Positions 34,246 through 42,981 of a DNA stretch of 64,000 bases are shown in pieces. Source of the DNA: DASYTH01 sp035762905 (GTDB lineage Bacteria > Actinomycetota > Actinomycetes > Mycobacteriales > Pseudonocardiaceae); NCBI RefSeq assembly GCF_035762905.1, contig NZ_DASUCC010000155.1:79689-143688 (forward strand). Direction: 5' to 3'. The stretch's first letter is position 1; the number at the start of each line of letters is the position of its first letter. The notes under the pieces were generated by a model. That model was not told the DNA's origin, did no database searches, and was given only the letters and a program-made list of their open reading frames with translations. The position numbers and the translations under genes are program-made.

Positions 34246-36030
34246 GTGGTGGACGGAGTCGTCAACCTCGCTGCCGCGCTGCTCTCGCTCGCCCACCGCA
34301 TCTTCGGGCCCGGCGTCTGTCCAGGTGACTGGGTCTGGGCCACCGCAACCGCCGGCAGCCTGATCGCGCTGTTGCCGCTGTTCGCCTCGGTGTTCGTGGC
34401 CGTGGTGCGCAAGGGCACCGGAAACCGTTACCACTCCGCGACATTGATGCTGTTCGGCACGGTGGGCGTGCTGTTCGCGTTCCTGCTGCCGTGGCTGCTC
34501 TCGATCGGCAGCAGCGAGGTGTTCCGGGCGGCGTGGCGCCGGGACACCAGCGTCGGGCTGCAGGGCGACGACCTGGTCACGCTGAACAACGAGTACTGCT
34601 TCGGCGTGCAGCGGGACTACCTCGGCGGCGGTCCGACCGTCTATGACGTGCTGTTCTACCCGTTCGAGGGCGCGCTGAAGCACCTGCTGCACATCGGCAC
34701 GCTGGTGCTGGTGCCCGGCCTGTGCCTGCTGTTCGTGTGGCTGCAGACCCGGGCGGCGCTGCGCCGGGGTCCGAAGTGGCCCGGCCGGCTGATCTGGATC
34801 CCGTTCCTGGTCCTGATCCTGCTCAGCGCGCCGCTGGCCGCGCAGGTGGCGATCTACCTGTGGCTGGGCTTCCTGCCGGTGGCCGTGCTCGGCATGATCC
34901 CGGTGCTGATCGTGGGCGCCCCGAGCTGGGCGACGATCGAGCGGTCCAACCAGCAGGCCCCGCGCCGGGTCATGCCGCCGCCGCCGACCTTCCGCCCGCC
35001 GCCCCCGGTGCCGCGCACCCCGCCGCCGCCGCCGATGCGGCCGGCGCTGCGTGAGCCCGAGCCGGACCGGGCCGCGCTGGCCCGGCTGGCCGCCGAGCCC
35101 GGGCCGCTGCCGTTCACTCCGCGCGGCGCCGTCCCGGCCGCCGCGACGTCGAGCGTGTGGACCCGCAGCGGCCGGTTCCGCAAGGTGCGCCCACTCGGTC
35201 ACGGCGGGTTCGGCACGGTCTGGCTCGCGGTGGACACCCAGCTGGACCGCACGGTGGCGGTGAAGATCGCGCACGCGCCGGACGGCGAGACCGAGGAGCG
35301 GATGCTGCGCGAGGCCAGGGCGCTGGCCGCGGTGCACCACCCGAACTGCGTCCGGGTCTACGACATCGTCGCGGACACCGACGGTCTCGGCCTGATCATG
35401 GAGTACATCGAGGGCCTGCAGCTGGCCGAGGCGGTGCACGAGGGCGGGACGCTGGACGACGTGGCCGCCGCCCGGCTCTGGATGACGATGGCCGGAGCGC
35501 TGTCCGCGGCGCACTCGAAAGGCGTGCTGCACCGGGACGTCAAGCCGGCCAACGTGATCATCGACCCGGACGGCACCGCGCACCTGATCGACTTCGGGAT
35601 CGCCCGGTCCCGAGGGGACGCCACGCTGACCGCGACCGGGATGATGGTCGGCACCCCGGACTTCCTGGCCCCGGAGACCGCGGCCGGCGCGGTCGCCACC
35701 CCGGCGTCGGACGCCTGGCAACTGGCCGCGACGGTGAGCTTCGCGCTGAGCGGCCACCCGCCGCGCGGGGTGCGGGAGAACGCGATGGCGGCGTTGCTGG
35801 CCGCCTCCCGGGCCGAGCGGCTCAGCCACCTGCCGCACAACAGTGCCCACCAGCAGTTGCTGGTCGCCTCGCTGGACGCCGACCCGGCGCGCCGCCCGAC
35901 GCTCAACGCGGTGGCGCGGGAGATGCGCAACTGGCTCAGCCGGGCCGGGCACGCCGAGGACGGCCCGGTGACCAGCGTGGTCGACGCCGAGACGATCGCC
36001 AGAGCCGAACGCACCCGCCCGCTGAGGTGA
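34246..36030 (+). CDS. membrane Ser/Thr protein kinase, N-terminal membrane domain
   Basis: A 594-residue eukaryote-like kinase with inverted layout. The first 230 or so residues carry about five membrane helices (SLIALLPLFASVFVAVV, TLMLFGTVGVLFAFLLPWLL, GTLVLVPGLCLLFVWL and a hydrophobic hairpin). A Pro-rich linker (RPPPPVPRTPPPPPMRP) leads to the kinase domain (about 305-560): glycine loop LGHGGFGTVW, VAVKIA lysine, HRDVKPANV (His429), DFGIARS and LAPETAAG. Most PknB-type kinases have the kinase first and a sensor after one helix. GTG 34246 follows a GGGAGGGAGAGG ribosome site. Confidence 0.88.
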   Translation: MVDGVVNLAAALLSLAHRIFGPGVCPGDWVWATATAGSLIALLPLFASVFVAVVRKGTGNRYHSATLMLFGTVGVLFAFLLPWLLSIGSSEVFRAAWRRDTSVGLQGDDLVTLNNEYCFGVQRDYLGGGPTVYDVLFYPFEGALKHLLHIGTLVLVPGLCLLFVWLQTRAALRRGPKWPGRLIWIPFLVLILLSAPLAAQVAIYLWLGFLPVAVLGMIPVLIVGAPSWATIERSNQQAPRRVMPPPPTFRPPPPVPRTPPPPPMRPALREPEPDRAALARLAAEPGPLPFTPRGAVPAAATSSVWTRSGRFRKVRPLGHGGFGTVWLAVDTQLDRTVAVKIAHAPDGETEERMLREARALAAVHHPNCVRVYDIVADTDGLGLIMEYIEGLQLAEAVHEGGTLDDVAAARLWMTMAGALSAAHSKGVLHRDVKPANVIIDPDGTAHLIDFGIARSRGDATLTATGMMVGTPDFLAPETAAGAVATPASDAWQLAATVSFALSGHPPRGVRENAMAALLAASRAERLSHLPHNSAHQQLLVASLDADPARRPTLNAVAREMRNWLSRAGHAEDGPVTSVVDAETIARAERTRPLR

Positions 36031-36039
36031 GTTCCCGGG

Positions 36040-37635
36040 CTACTTCCAGGAGGGCAGCCAGAGTTCGGCCTGCCAGCGCCATTCGCTGATCGAGTCGCCG
36101 TTGAGGACCGGCCACAACCAGACGAAGTTGGCCACCACCAGGCCGACGTACAGGGCGACGACGAGCAGGCCGGTGCCCCGGCGTTCGTCGCCTTCCCTGG
36201 CCCGGCCGAGGACATGGCCGAGGATCAGCACCAGCCCGAGCACCAGGAACGGTGCCACCGGGGTCATGTAGAAGAAGTACATCTGCCGGTCGAGGTCGCG
36301 GAACCAGGGCAGCAGGCCGGCCAGGTAGCCGACCAGCACCGCGGCGTAGCGCCAGTCCAGCCGGCCGAACGTCCGCCACAGTGCCCAGGCCAGCATCGGC
36401 AGCGCCAGCCACCACAGCGCGGGCGTGCCGATCAGCATGGTGGCGCTGACGCAGGACGCCTCGCCGCAGCCGGTGGTGCCGCCGTCGTAGTAGTAGAGCA
36501 TCGGCCGCAGGCCCATCGGCCAGGTCCACGGCTTGGACTCCCACGGGTGCTGTCCGGTGGCCGGGGTGTGCAGCTCGTTGTGGAAGCCGTAGACGTTCCA
36601 CGAGTACTGCCACAGCGACCGGATCGCCTGCGGGAAGATGTCGTACCAGCCGGTGTGCCAGCCGGACTCGGCGGCCTGCTCGGCCAGGTGCCGGTCGATC
36701 GCCGTCTCGTTGGCGAACCAGGCCCACCAGGTGGCGACGTAGGTCAGCGTCGCGATCACGATGAACGCCCACACCGCGCCGAGCAGGTCGTTGCGCAGCA
36801 TGCCGAGCCACGGCCGGCGCACCCCGGCCGCCCGCCGCGCGGTGCCGTCCCAGAGCAGCGTGAGCAGCGCGAACGCGAGCAGCCAGTACAGACCCGACCA
36901 CTTGACCCCGCAGGCAAGGCCAAGCGCCACCGCGCCGGCAAAGCGCCACCAGCGGAAGCCCAGCCGGGGGCCGTAGGGCGACTCGGTGGCCCAGCCCTCC
37001 CCGACGGTGATGGCCAGCCGGTTGCGCACCTGGTCCCGGTCAAGCAGCAGGCAGCCGAACGCGACCAGGACGAAGAACGCCCCGAAGATGTCCAGCATCC
37101 CCATCCGGCCCTGCACGTGGCTGACGCCGTCGCAGATCAGCAGCACGCCGGCGATCGCGCCGAGCAGGGTGGACCGGGTCAGCCGCCGGGCGATCCGCAC
37201 GATCAGCAGGACCATCAGGGCCGCGCACAGGGCCGCGGTGAACCGCCAGCCCCAACCGTTGTAGCCGAACAGCCACTCACCGGCCGCGATCAGCTGCTTG
37301 CCGAGCGGCGGGTGCACGATCAGCTCGTAGCCGGGGTTGTCCTCGACGCCGCCGTTGCGCAGCATCTCCCAGGCCTGCGGCACGTAGTGCTTCTCGTCGA
37401 AGACCGGGGTGCCGTTGTCGGTGGGGAAGCCGAGGTTCTGGAACCGGACGAGGGCGCCGAGCGCGGCCAGGAACGCGGTGACCAGCCAGCCGCGTAACCG
37501 GTCGGTGGGCATCTCCGGGCTGACCAGGCGGGCCCGTACCACCTCGGCGTCGGACGGCCGGCCGGGCGCGGCGGAACTCGGGGAGTCCCCCAGCGCGAAG
37601 CGGTCGGCCTCGTCCTGCGTGACGAGGAGGCTCAC
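36040..37635 (-). CDS. pmt: protein O-mannosyltransferase (PMT family)
   Basis: A 531-residue polytopic glycosyltransferase moving mannose from polyprenyl-phosphate-mannose to exported proteins during secretion. The first extracytoplasmic loop has the catalytic acidic pair in VFDEKHYVPQAWEM; eight to eleven helices follow, with HPPLGKQLIA, DGVSHVQGRMGMLD and the C-terminal QMYFFYMTPVAPFLVLGL motif. The first helix follows an 80-residue cytoplasmic lead. GTG 37635 has a TACGAT box 8 nt upstream, compatible with a leaderless mRNA. It is near rsmI, as Rv1002c is in M. tuberculosis. Confidence 0.9.
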   Translation of the reverse strand: MSLLVTQDEADRFALGDSPSSAAPGRPSDAEVVRARLVSPEMPTDRLRGWLVTAFLAALGALVRFQNLGFPTDNGTPVFDEKHYVPQAWEMLRNGGVEDNPGYELIVHPPLGKQLIAAGEWLFGYNGWGWRFTAALCAALMVLLIVRIARRLTRSTLLGAIAGVLLICDGVSHVQGRMGMLDIFGAFFVLVAFGCLLLDRDQVRNRLAITVGEGWATESPYGPRLGFRWWRFAGAVALGLACGVKWSGLYWLLAFALLTLLWDGTARRAAGVRRPWLGMLRNDLLGAVWAFIVIATLTYVATWWAWFANETAIDRHLAEQAAESGWHTGWYDIFPQAIRSLWQYSWNVYGFHNELHTPATGQHPWESKPWTWPMGLRPMLYYYDGGTTGCGEASCVSATMLIGTPALWWLALPMLAWALWRTFGRLDWRYAAVLVGYLAGLLPWFRDLDRQMYFFYMTPVAPFLVLGLVLILGHVLGRAREGDERRGTGLLVVALYVGLVVANFVWLWPVLNGDSISEWRWQAELWLPSWK

Positions 37636-37713
37636 GATGAAGGATCGTAGGGGGCGCCGTGTTCGGCCCGTGTCGGGACTCAACAGTTTGACCGTGGGAA
37701 GCGTTTCAGGTTC

Positions 37714-38214
37714 GTGGACTTCGACGAGTTCCTCCGTGATCAGCTCCCGGCGCTGGTGCGCTACGCCGGGGTGCTGACCGCGGACTCCCACCTGGCCCAG
37801 GACCTGACCCAGGACGCCCTGGTCCGGGCGCACGCCGGGTGGGCGCGCATCGGCCGGCTGGACCGGCCCGATCTCTACGTCCGGCACATGATCACCAACG
37901 GCTACCTGTCCTGGCGGCGGCGCTGGGCGACCCGCTCGGTACGGCGGGTGGCCGAGGCCGCGCTGCTGGACCGGGCCGTTCCCGATCCGGCGGACCGGTT
38001 GGCCGACCGGGACCAGTTGGCCGCGCTGCTGGCCACGCTGAGCCGCCGCCAGCGCGCGGTCCTGGTGCTGCGCTTCTACGAGGGCCGCTCGGACGAGGAG
38101 ATCGGCGCGATTCTCGGCTGCACGGCGGTCACCGTGCGCAGTCATGTCTCCCGCGCGCTCGCCGGCCTGCGCCAGCGGGCCGGCGCCGACCAACTGGAGC
38201 TTTCCGAGTCATGA
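37714..38214 (+). CDS. SigE-family ECF-like RNA polymerase sigma factor
   Basis: A 166-residue sigma factor of the actinobacterial SigE/SigM-like family. Region 2 is LVRYAGVLTADSHLAQDLTQDALVRAHAGW; region 4 is LLATLSRRQRAVLVLRFYEG then SDEEIGAILGCTAVTVRSHVSRAL. GTG 37714 starts VDFDEFLRDQL. Its stop overlaps the ATG of a membrane protein gene (ATGA), so the two are coupled and probably act together. It is divergent from pmt with a 78-bp gap. Confidence 0.88.
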   Translation: MDFDEFLRDQLPALVRYAGVLTADSHLAQDLTQDALVRAHAGWARIGRLDRPDLYVRHMITNGYLSWRRRWATRSVRRVAEAALLDRAVPDPADRLADRDQLAALLATLSRRQRAVLVLRFYEGRSDEEIGAILGCTAVTVRSHVSRALAGLRQRAGADQLELSES

Positions 38215-39200
38215 TCGACACAGAGTCGCTCCGAGACGCGTTCGGCGAGTTGGAACGGCACGCCCCGGACGAGGCGGCGGTGCTGACCGGGTTCCGGGCC
38301 GGCGTGGTAAGGCGGCGCAGGCGGCGGCAGCTGGCCACCGTGACCGGCGTGGCCGGGACGGTCGCGGCGGTCGCCCTCGGCGTGGTGCTCGCGGTGCCGG
38401 GCGCGCCGGGCGGCGGGACCGGCCCGGCCACCTCGTCCGCCGCCCCGGCCGCACCGGACCCGTCGGTCCGGCTGGAGCTGCCGTTCACCGTCGGTGTGCC
38501 GCCGGCCGGCTACCGGCCGGTGGAGTGGCGGATCGGCCGGGATCTCAGCGACGTGCAGTACCACGGATCGCACGACGGCGAGACCGTGGTCGTTGAGCTG
38601 AGCACCGGGCCTCGGCCGCCGACCGAGCTGCTGTCCGAGGAGCCGGAGACGATCGCCGGCCGGCCGGGGAAGCTGGTCCGGCTGCTCCCGGACGGCGCCC
38701 AGCTCGAGCTGTCCTGGCAGCTCGACGACGGGCGCTGGTTCACGGTCCGCGGGCCGGCGGAGCTGCTGTCCGGGCTGCGGGCCACCGCGCAGAGCCTGTC
38801 CGTTCGGCCGACGCCGCTCGACCCCACGGCCGGGCCCGACTTCTCCGCGCTGCCGCAGGGGTACGCGGTGGCCGGGTGGCTCGGCGAGGGCGACACGCTG
38901 ACCCTCGCGACCGTGTGTCCGGTCGCGAAGCGGCTGTTCGTCGACTGCGTCCGGGTGTCGCTGCGGCCCGGGACCGCGCCGGGGACGACGCAGGTCAAGT
39001 CGGGCGGGGACGTGCTCGACGTTCCGGTGGACCGGACGCGGGTGGTGAACGGGGTACCCACCTGGGCGACCGCGGACGGCCTTGTGGTGCACGCGCAGGT
39101 CGATCCCGGGCACTGGGTGCGGGTCGGCCCCGCCGAGCCGGTGGACGCCGCCGACGTGGACCTGATGCGCGCGGTGGCGGCGGCGACCGTTTCCCGGTAG
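38211..39200 (+). CDS. single-pass membrane protein coupled to sigma factor
   Basis: A 329-residue protein. Residues 1-38 are cytoplasmic (SLRDAFGELERHAPDEAAVL, then a polybasic RRRRRR stop-transfer), one helix follows (VAGTVAAVALGVVLAVPG), and about 270 residues lie outside, starting with a Gly/Thr/Ala/Pro linker. It is translationally coupled to the sigma factor, so it may act as a membrane-held anti-sigma or sensor. The zinc anti-sigma motif HxxxCxxC is absent, so this role is inferred from position only. Confidence 0.65.
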   Translation: MIDTESLRDAFGELERHAPDEAAVLTGFRAGVVRRRRRRQLATVTGVAGTVAAVALGVVLAVPGAPGGGTGPATSSAAPAAPDPSVRLELPFTVGVPPAGYRPVEWRIGRDLSDVQYHGSHDGETVVVELSTGPRPPTELLSEEPETIAGRPGKLVRLLPDGAQLELSWQLDDGRWFTVRGPAELLSGLRATAQSLSVRPTPLDPTAGPDFSALPQGYAVAGWLGEGDTLTLATVCPVAKRLFVDCVRVSLRPGTAPGTTQVKSGGDVLDVPVDRTRVVNGVPTWATADGLVVHAQVDPGHWVRVGPAEPVDAADVDLMRAVAAATVSR

Positions 39201-39388
39201 CTGTTCCGCCTCTCCGGGATTTACTGCTGTTGTTGCGTTCCAGCCGATGGTGCGGTTAGCGGGTTGGTGGTGGCTGGGTTGCGTCACGGTGCCCCTGAGG
39301 TTGCGTTGGTCGGGGCGAGACTTTCCGCGGTGATCCACTGTGATGGGCCCGGTGGTCGATTCCGACGGTTTGGCGGACAGTGTGAGTG

Positions 39389-39433
39389 GGGACCTCCTAG
39401 GTTTTGGGCCACAGACCGAAACCGGGAGGTCCC
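39389..39433 (+). promoter_or_regulatory. inverted repeat covering the lipoprotein RBS
   Basis: GGGACCTCC (39389-39397) pairs perfectly with GGAGGTCCC (39425-39433), and the second arm is the ribosome site (GGGAGGT) of the following gene, 5 nt from its ATG. A TAGGTT -10-like box (39398-39403) lies inside the loop, so the repeat is either an operator around the promoter or, if transcription begins upstream, an RBS-masking hairpin. Confidence 0.4.
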
Positions 39434-39437
39434 TCCA

Positions 39438-40334
39438 ATGGGTGGCAAGGCCGTTGCGGCGTCAGCATTTGGGATGTGTCTTCTGCTCACCGCGTGTTCA
39501 ACGGGTAACACCGCGGGAGGCGGGCCCAGCTCGACCGCCGCGCCCCCGACCTCCTCGTCGTCGGCGGGCTCCGGAGACGGAACGTGCCCGACCGGGACGT
39601 ACGAGGTCACCACGATCAGCGGTAAGGCCGGCACCCAGGTCAACGGCGCGCCCTTGGTGGCCCGCAGCGGCGGCGGGCTCAAGCTCGCCCTGACCACCGG
39701 CGGGGCCTGGACGCTCACCGGCAGCGGCACGAACGTCCGGCTGGAGGCCGGCTCGGTCGCCGTCGAGGGGACCGTGAACGGCACCGCCGACGGCACCTTC
39801 AGCAAGCCCGGCGACAAGTACGTCTTCCAACTGGAGAACGCCTCCGGCGAGATCACCCTCAAACAGCCGATCGCCGGCATCTCGACGCTGCCCATGAGTC
39901 AGGTCGCCCCGGCCCTGGCGCCGACCGGCACGGTCACGCTGACCTGCGGCCCGGACACGCTGCGGATCGAGTCCGATGCCGTCGTGCTCGAATTGCGCAA
40001 GCTGGCCGCGTCCGCGCCGCCGAGCACCCCGCCGAGCGCCACCACGATGAGCCCGGCGCCCGGGAGCGGCGGCGCCACCCAGACCCTCAACGAGTCCGGG
40101 CGGCAGCGCACGATCGACTGTGCCGGCGGCAACGTGGTGCTCAATGGCTCGGGCAACCAGCTGACCTTCACCGGTAGCTGCGGCGCGTTCACGGTCAACG
40201 GCTCGGAGAACCAGATCAAGCTGGACAAGATCGGCCGGATCACCATCAACGGCACGGGCAACCAGGTGCTCTGGACCAGCGGCGAGCCGCAGGTGGCCGA
40301 CAACGGCAACGGCAACTCGGTGGTCCAGAGCTGA
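39438..40334 (+). CDS. DUF3060 lipoprotein
   Basis: A 298-residue surface lipoprotein. The signal is ASAFGMCLLLTAC with lipobox Cys20, then a Ser/Thr/Ala/Pro/Gly linker. The C-terminal third has the DUF3060 beta-repeat: NVVLNGSGNQLTFTGSC, AFTVNGSENQIKLDKIG, ITINGTGNQVLWTSG, and ends DNGNGNSVVQS. Each strand repeats an NGxxNxI/V pattern typical of a small beta-helix. ATG 39438 follows GGGAGGT at 39424-39430. Function unknown; no operon partner. Confidence 0.85.
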   Translation: MGGKAVAASAFGMCLLLTACSTGNTAGGGPSSTAAPPTSSSSAGSGDGTCPTGTYEVTTISGKAGTQVNGAPLVARSGGGLKLALTTGGAWTLTGSGTNVRLEAGSVAVEGTVNGTADGTFSKPGDKYVFQLENASGEITLKQPIAGISTLPMSQVAPALAPTGTVTLTCGPDTLRIESDAVVLELRKLAASAPPSTPPSATTMSPAPGSGGATQTLNESGRQRTIDCAGGNVVLNGSGNQLTFTGSCGAFTVNGSENQIKLDKIGRITINGTGNQVLWTSGEPQVADNGNGNSVVQS

Positions 40335-40346
40335 CGGCTGCCCGGT

Positions 40347-40361
40347 TAGGCTGCCGGCGTG
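40347..40361 (+). promoter_or_regulatory. leaderless-type promoter of rsmI
   Basis: TAGGCT at 40347-40352 ends 6 nt before the GTG at 40359. No ribosome site. The same TAGGCT hexamer precedes metG, rsmA and ispE at similar distances. Confidence 0.55.
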
Positions 40362-41183
40362 CTGGTGCTGGCCGCGACGCCGCTCGGCGACTCCCGGGAC
40401 GCCTCCCCCCGACTGGTCGAGGCGCTCGGTGCCGCGGACGTGATCGCGGCCGAGGACACCCGGCGGCTGCGCGCGCTGGCCGCCGCGCTCGGGGTCACCC
40501 CGGCCGGTCGCTTGGTCAGCTTCTACGACGCGGTCGAGACCGCCCGGATCGGCGGGCTGCTTGCGGCGCTCCGGTCCGGGCAGACCGTGCTGCTGGTCAC
40601 CGACGCCGGCATGCCCAGCGTGTCCGACCCCGGGTTCCGGTTGGTCGCCGCGTGTGTCGCGGAGGATCTGCCGGTGACCTGCCTGCCCGGGCCGTCCGCG
40701 GTGACCACCGCGCTGGCCCTGTCCGGGCTGCCCTGTGACCGGTTCTGCTTCGAGGGGTTCGCCCCGCGCAAGCCGGGGGAGCGGCGCCGGTGGCTGGCCG
40801 GTCTGGCCGAGGAGCCGCGCACGGCGGTGTTCTTCGAGTCCCCGCACCGGATCGCGGTCACCCTGACCGACGCCGCCGAGGTGCTCGGCGCGGACCGGCG
40901 GGCGGCGGTGTGCCGGGAGCTGACCAAGCCGTACGAGGAGGTCCGCCGCGGCCCGCTCGGCGAGCTGGCGTCCTGGGCGGCCGGTGGCGTGCGCGGGGAG
41001 ATCACCGTGGTGCTGGCCGGTGCCGAGCCGACGGCCGTGCTGGACCCGGCCGCGCTGGTCGACCGGGTACTTGAGCGCACGGCCGGCGGCGCTCGGCTCA
41101 AGGACGCGGTGTCCGAGGTCGCCGCCGAGACCGGCGTGAGCCGCAAGGCGCTCTACGACGCCACGGTCACCGCCCGGCGCTGA
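40359..41183 (+). CDS. rsmI: 16S rRNA 2'-O-ribose C1402 methyltransferase
   Basis: A 274-residue tetrapyrrole-methylase-fold enzyme methylating the ribose of C1402 in 16S rRNA with SAM. LVLAATPLGDSRDASPRLVEAL, VIAAEDTRRLRALA, LLVTDAGMPSVSDPGF and CLPGPSAVTTALALSGLP are the family blocks, with FFESPHRI and the C-terminal SRKALYDATV helix. The usual PIGN at the active loop reads PLGD. It converges on the drrB-like gene; a 15-bp hairpin covers its stop codon. Confidence 0.93.
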   Translation: MLVLAATPLGDSRDASPRLVEALGAADVIAAEDTRRLRALAAALGVTPAGRLVSFYDAVETARIGGLLAALRSGQTVLLVTDAGMPSVSDPGFRLVAACVAEDLPVTCLPGPSAVTTALALSGLPCDRFCFEGFAPRKPGERRRWLAGLAEEPRTAVFFESPHRIAVTLTDAAEVLGADRRAAVCRELTKPYEEVRRGPLGELASWAAGGVRGEITVVLAGAEPTAVLDPAALVDRVLERTAGGARLKDAVSEVAAETGVSRKALYDATVTARR

Positions 41184-41200
41184 GACCGGGCGGTGACCGT
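41163..41200. terminator. bidirectional hairpin between rsmI and the ABC exporter
   Basis: A perfect 15-bp stem (41163-41177 with 41186-41200) and 8-nt loop. The rsmI stop codon (41181-41183) lies in the loop, and the convergent permease stop is 5 nt past the stem. There is no T-run, so it is of the I-shaped type common in actinobacteria. Confidence 0.6.
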
Positions 41201-41205
41201 ACGGG

Positions 41206-41970
41206 TCAGGCGTTCTCCTTCTGGAACGTGCGGGCGCCCCACCAGACCGAGAGCACGGTCATCACCGCCAGCACGACGCAGCCGGTGAACAGGGCGTCCA
41301 TGGCGAAGTCGCCACGGAACGAGGCCCGGCCCGCGTCCACGATGTGGGTCATCGGGTTGATCCGGGAGATCGTGTAGAGCCAACCGGGGGCCAGCCCGGT
41401 GGTGATCGGGATGAGGATTCCGGACAGCAGCAGCACCGGCAGCAGGATGGTGTTCAGCAGCGGGATGAACGCCTCCTCGCTCTTGAGCTTCAGCGCGAGT
41501 GCGTAGGAGCACGAGGCGAGCGCGATGCCGAGCATGACCACGATCAGCAGGCTGAGCAGGATGCCGCCGGCCGGTGCCTCCAGATCGAACACGAGCAGCG
41601 CGAGCACCAGGATCAGCAGCGCCTGGACCAGCAGCTGGATGCCGGCGTTGAGCACCTTGCCGAGCAGCAGCGCCAGCCGCCGCACCGGGGTGACCCGCAT
41701 CCGCTCCAGGGCGCCGCTGCGCAGGTCGGCCAGGATGCCGAAGCCGGCGAACAGGCTGAACAGACCGAGCTGAAGGATCAGCGCCGGGGTGAGGATCACC
41801 CATGCGCTGCCGGGCGGGAAGCCCGGCGTGTTGTCCACGATCCGCTCCATCAGCGGACCGAACAGGAACAGGTAGAGCACCGGCTGCATGATGCCGATGC
41901 CGATCCACGCGGGGTTGCGCAGCGCCAGGGTCTGCTCGCGGCGCAGGGACAACCAGATGTCACGCAACAC
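41206..41970 (-). CDS. ABC-2 exporter permease (DrrB-like)
   Basis: A 254-residue membrane protein with six helices. It starts MLRDIWLSLRREQTLALRNP and has the MERMRVTPVRRLALLLGKVL coupling segment found in DrrB-type permeases; the C-terminal helix pair surrounds ALFTGCVVLAVMTVLSVWW. Its start overlaps the ATPase stop by 11 nt. With the ATPase it forms a drug- or lipid-exporting pair. PadR control suggests response to a small toxic ligand; the cargo is unknown. Confidence 0.88.
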   Translation of the reverse strand: MLRDIWLSLRREQTLALRNPAWIGIGIMQPVLYLFLFGPLMERIVDNTPGFPPGSAWVILTPALILQLGLFSLFAGFGILADLRSGALERMRVTPVRRLALLLGKVLNAGIQLLVQALLILVLALLVFDLEAPAGGILLSLLIVVMLGIALASCSYALALKLKSEEAFIPLLNTILLPVLLLSGILIPITTGLAPGWLYTISRINPMTHIVDAGRASFRGDFAMDALFTGCVVLAVMTVLSVWWGARTFQKENA

Positions 41971-42964
41971 TTGCCGGCTCCTTCCCCTGCGGGGCCTGCT
42001 CGGCCTCGGTCTCCTGCTCGGCGTCGCGCAGGCTGCGCCCGGTCATGGTCAGGAACACGTCGTCCAGGGTCGGGCGGTGCACCTGGATGGACTCCATCGG
42101 GATGCCCTGGGCGTCCATCGCGCGCAGCAGTTCGGGCACCGCGGCGTCGCCCCGGGGCACCCGGAACCGCACCGTGGTCTCCGCCGCGGTGATCTCGTTG
42201 GCGCCGGCCAGCTGCTCGGCCAGCTCGGCGGCCTTGGCCAGGTCGCCGGCCGGCACCTCGACCCGGATCTCGTCGCCGGACACCCGGGACTTCAGCTCGT
42301 CCGGGCTGCCCACGGCGACGATCCGACCGTTGTCGATCACCAGGATCCGGTCGCACAGCGCGTCGGCCTCGTCAAGGTAGTGCGTGGTCAGGAACACCGT
42401 GGTGTCGTGCTCGTCGCGCAGGGACCGGATGTGGTCCCACAGGTTGGCCCGGCTCTGCGGGTCCAGGCCGGTGCTCGGCTCGTCCAGGAACACCAGCCGC
42501 GGGTCGTGCACCAGGCCGAGAGCGACGTCCAGCCGGCGCCGCTGACCGCCGGAGAGCGTCTTGATGATCCGGTCGTCGAGGTCGGCGATGTCCAGCCGCT
42601 TCATCAGCTCGACGCTGCGTCGCATGCCGTCGGCCTTGGTCAGGCCGTAGAACCGGGCCTGCAGCACCATCTCCTCGATGACCTTGAGCTCGGGGGTGGT
42701 GCCGCCGCCCTGGGCCACGTACCCGATCCGCTTGCGCACGCCGAGCGGGTCCTTGCGCAGGTCGCAGCCGGCCACGGTGGCCTCGCCCGCGGTCGGCTCG
42801 ATCAGCGTGGTGAGCATGCGCAGTGTGGTGGTCTTTCCGGCGCCGTTCGGGCCGAGGAAGCCGACCAGCTCACCGGCCTCGACGGACAGGTCTACGCCTC
42901 GCACGGCTTCGACGGTGCGGCCACGGGTGCGGAAGGTCCGCGCCAGACCGCTGGCTTTGATCAA
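41960..42964 (-). CDS. ABC exporter ATPase (DrrA-like)
   Basis: A 334-residue ATPase of the daunorubicin-resistance family. Walker A GPNGAGKTT, Q-loop YVAQGGG, signature LSGGQRRRLD, Walker B LVFLDEP, H-loop FLTTHYLDEA, and the DrrA-type C-terminal domain (LKSRVSGDEIRVEVPAGDLA) after the core. The initiation codon is TTG at 42964, supported by an AGAGGGGAA ribosome site. The promoter region carries two PadR-type inverted repeats. Confidence 0.9.
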   Translation of the reverse strand: MIKASGLARTFRTRGRTVEAVRGVDLSVEAGELVGFLGPNGAGKTTTLRMLTTLIEPTAGEATVAGCDLRKDPLGVRKRIGYVAQGGGTTPELKVIEEMVLQARFYGLTKADGMRRSVELMKRLDIADLDDRIIKTLSGGQRRRLDVALGLVHDPRLVFLDEPSTGLDPQSRANLWDHIRSLRDEHDTTVFLTTHYLDEADALCDRILVIDNGRIVAVGSPDELKSRVSGDEIRVEVPAGDLAKAAELAEQLAGANEITAAETTVRFRVPRGDAAVPELLRAMDAQGIPMESIQVHRPTLDDVFLTMTGRSLRDAEQETEAEQAPQGKEPASVA

Positions 42965-42981
42965 GGTCGTTCCCCTCTGTT

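Noticed and set aside
37636..37713. Autoregulatory ECF promoter before the sigma-factor gene
   Set aside because: GGGACT and CGTT words exist, but their spacing does not fit a known ECF promoter and no second copy was found for support.
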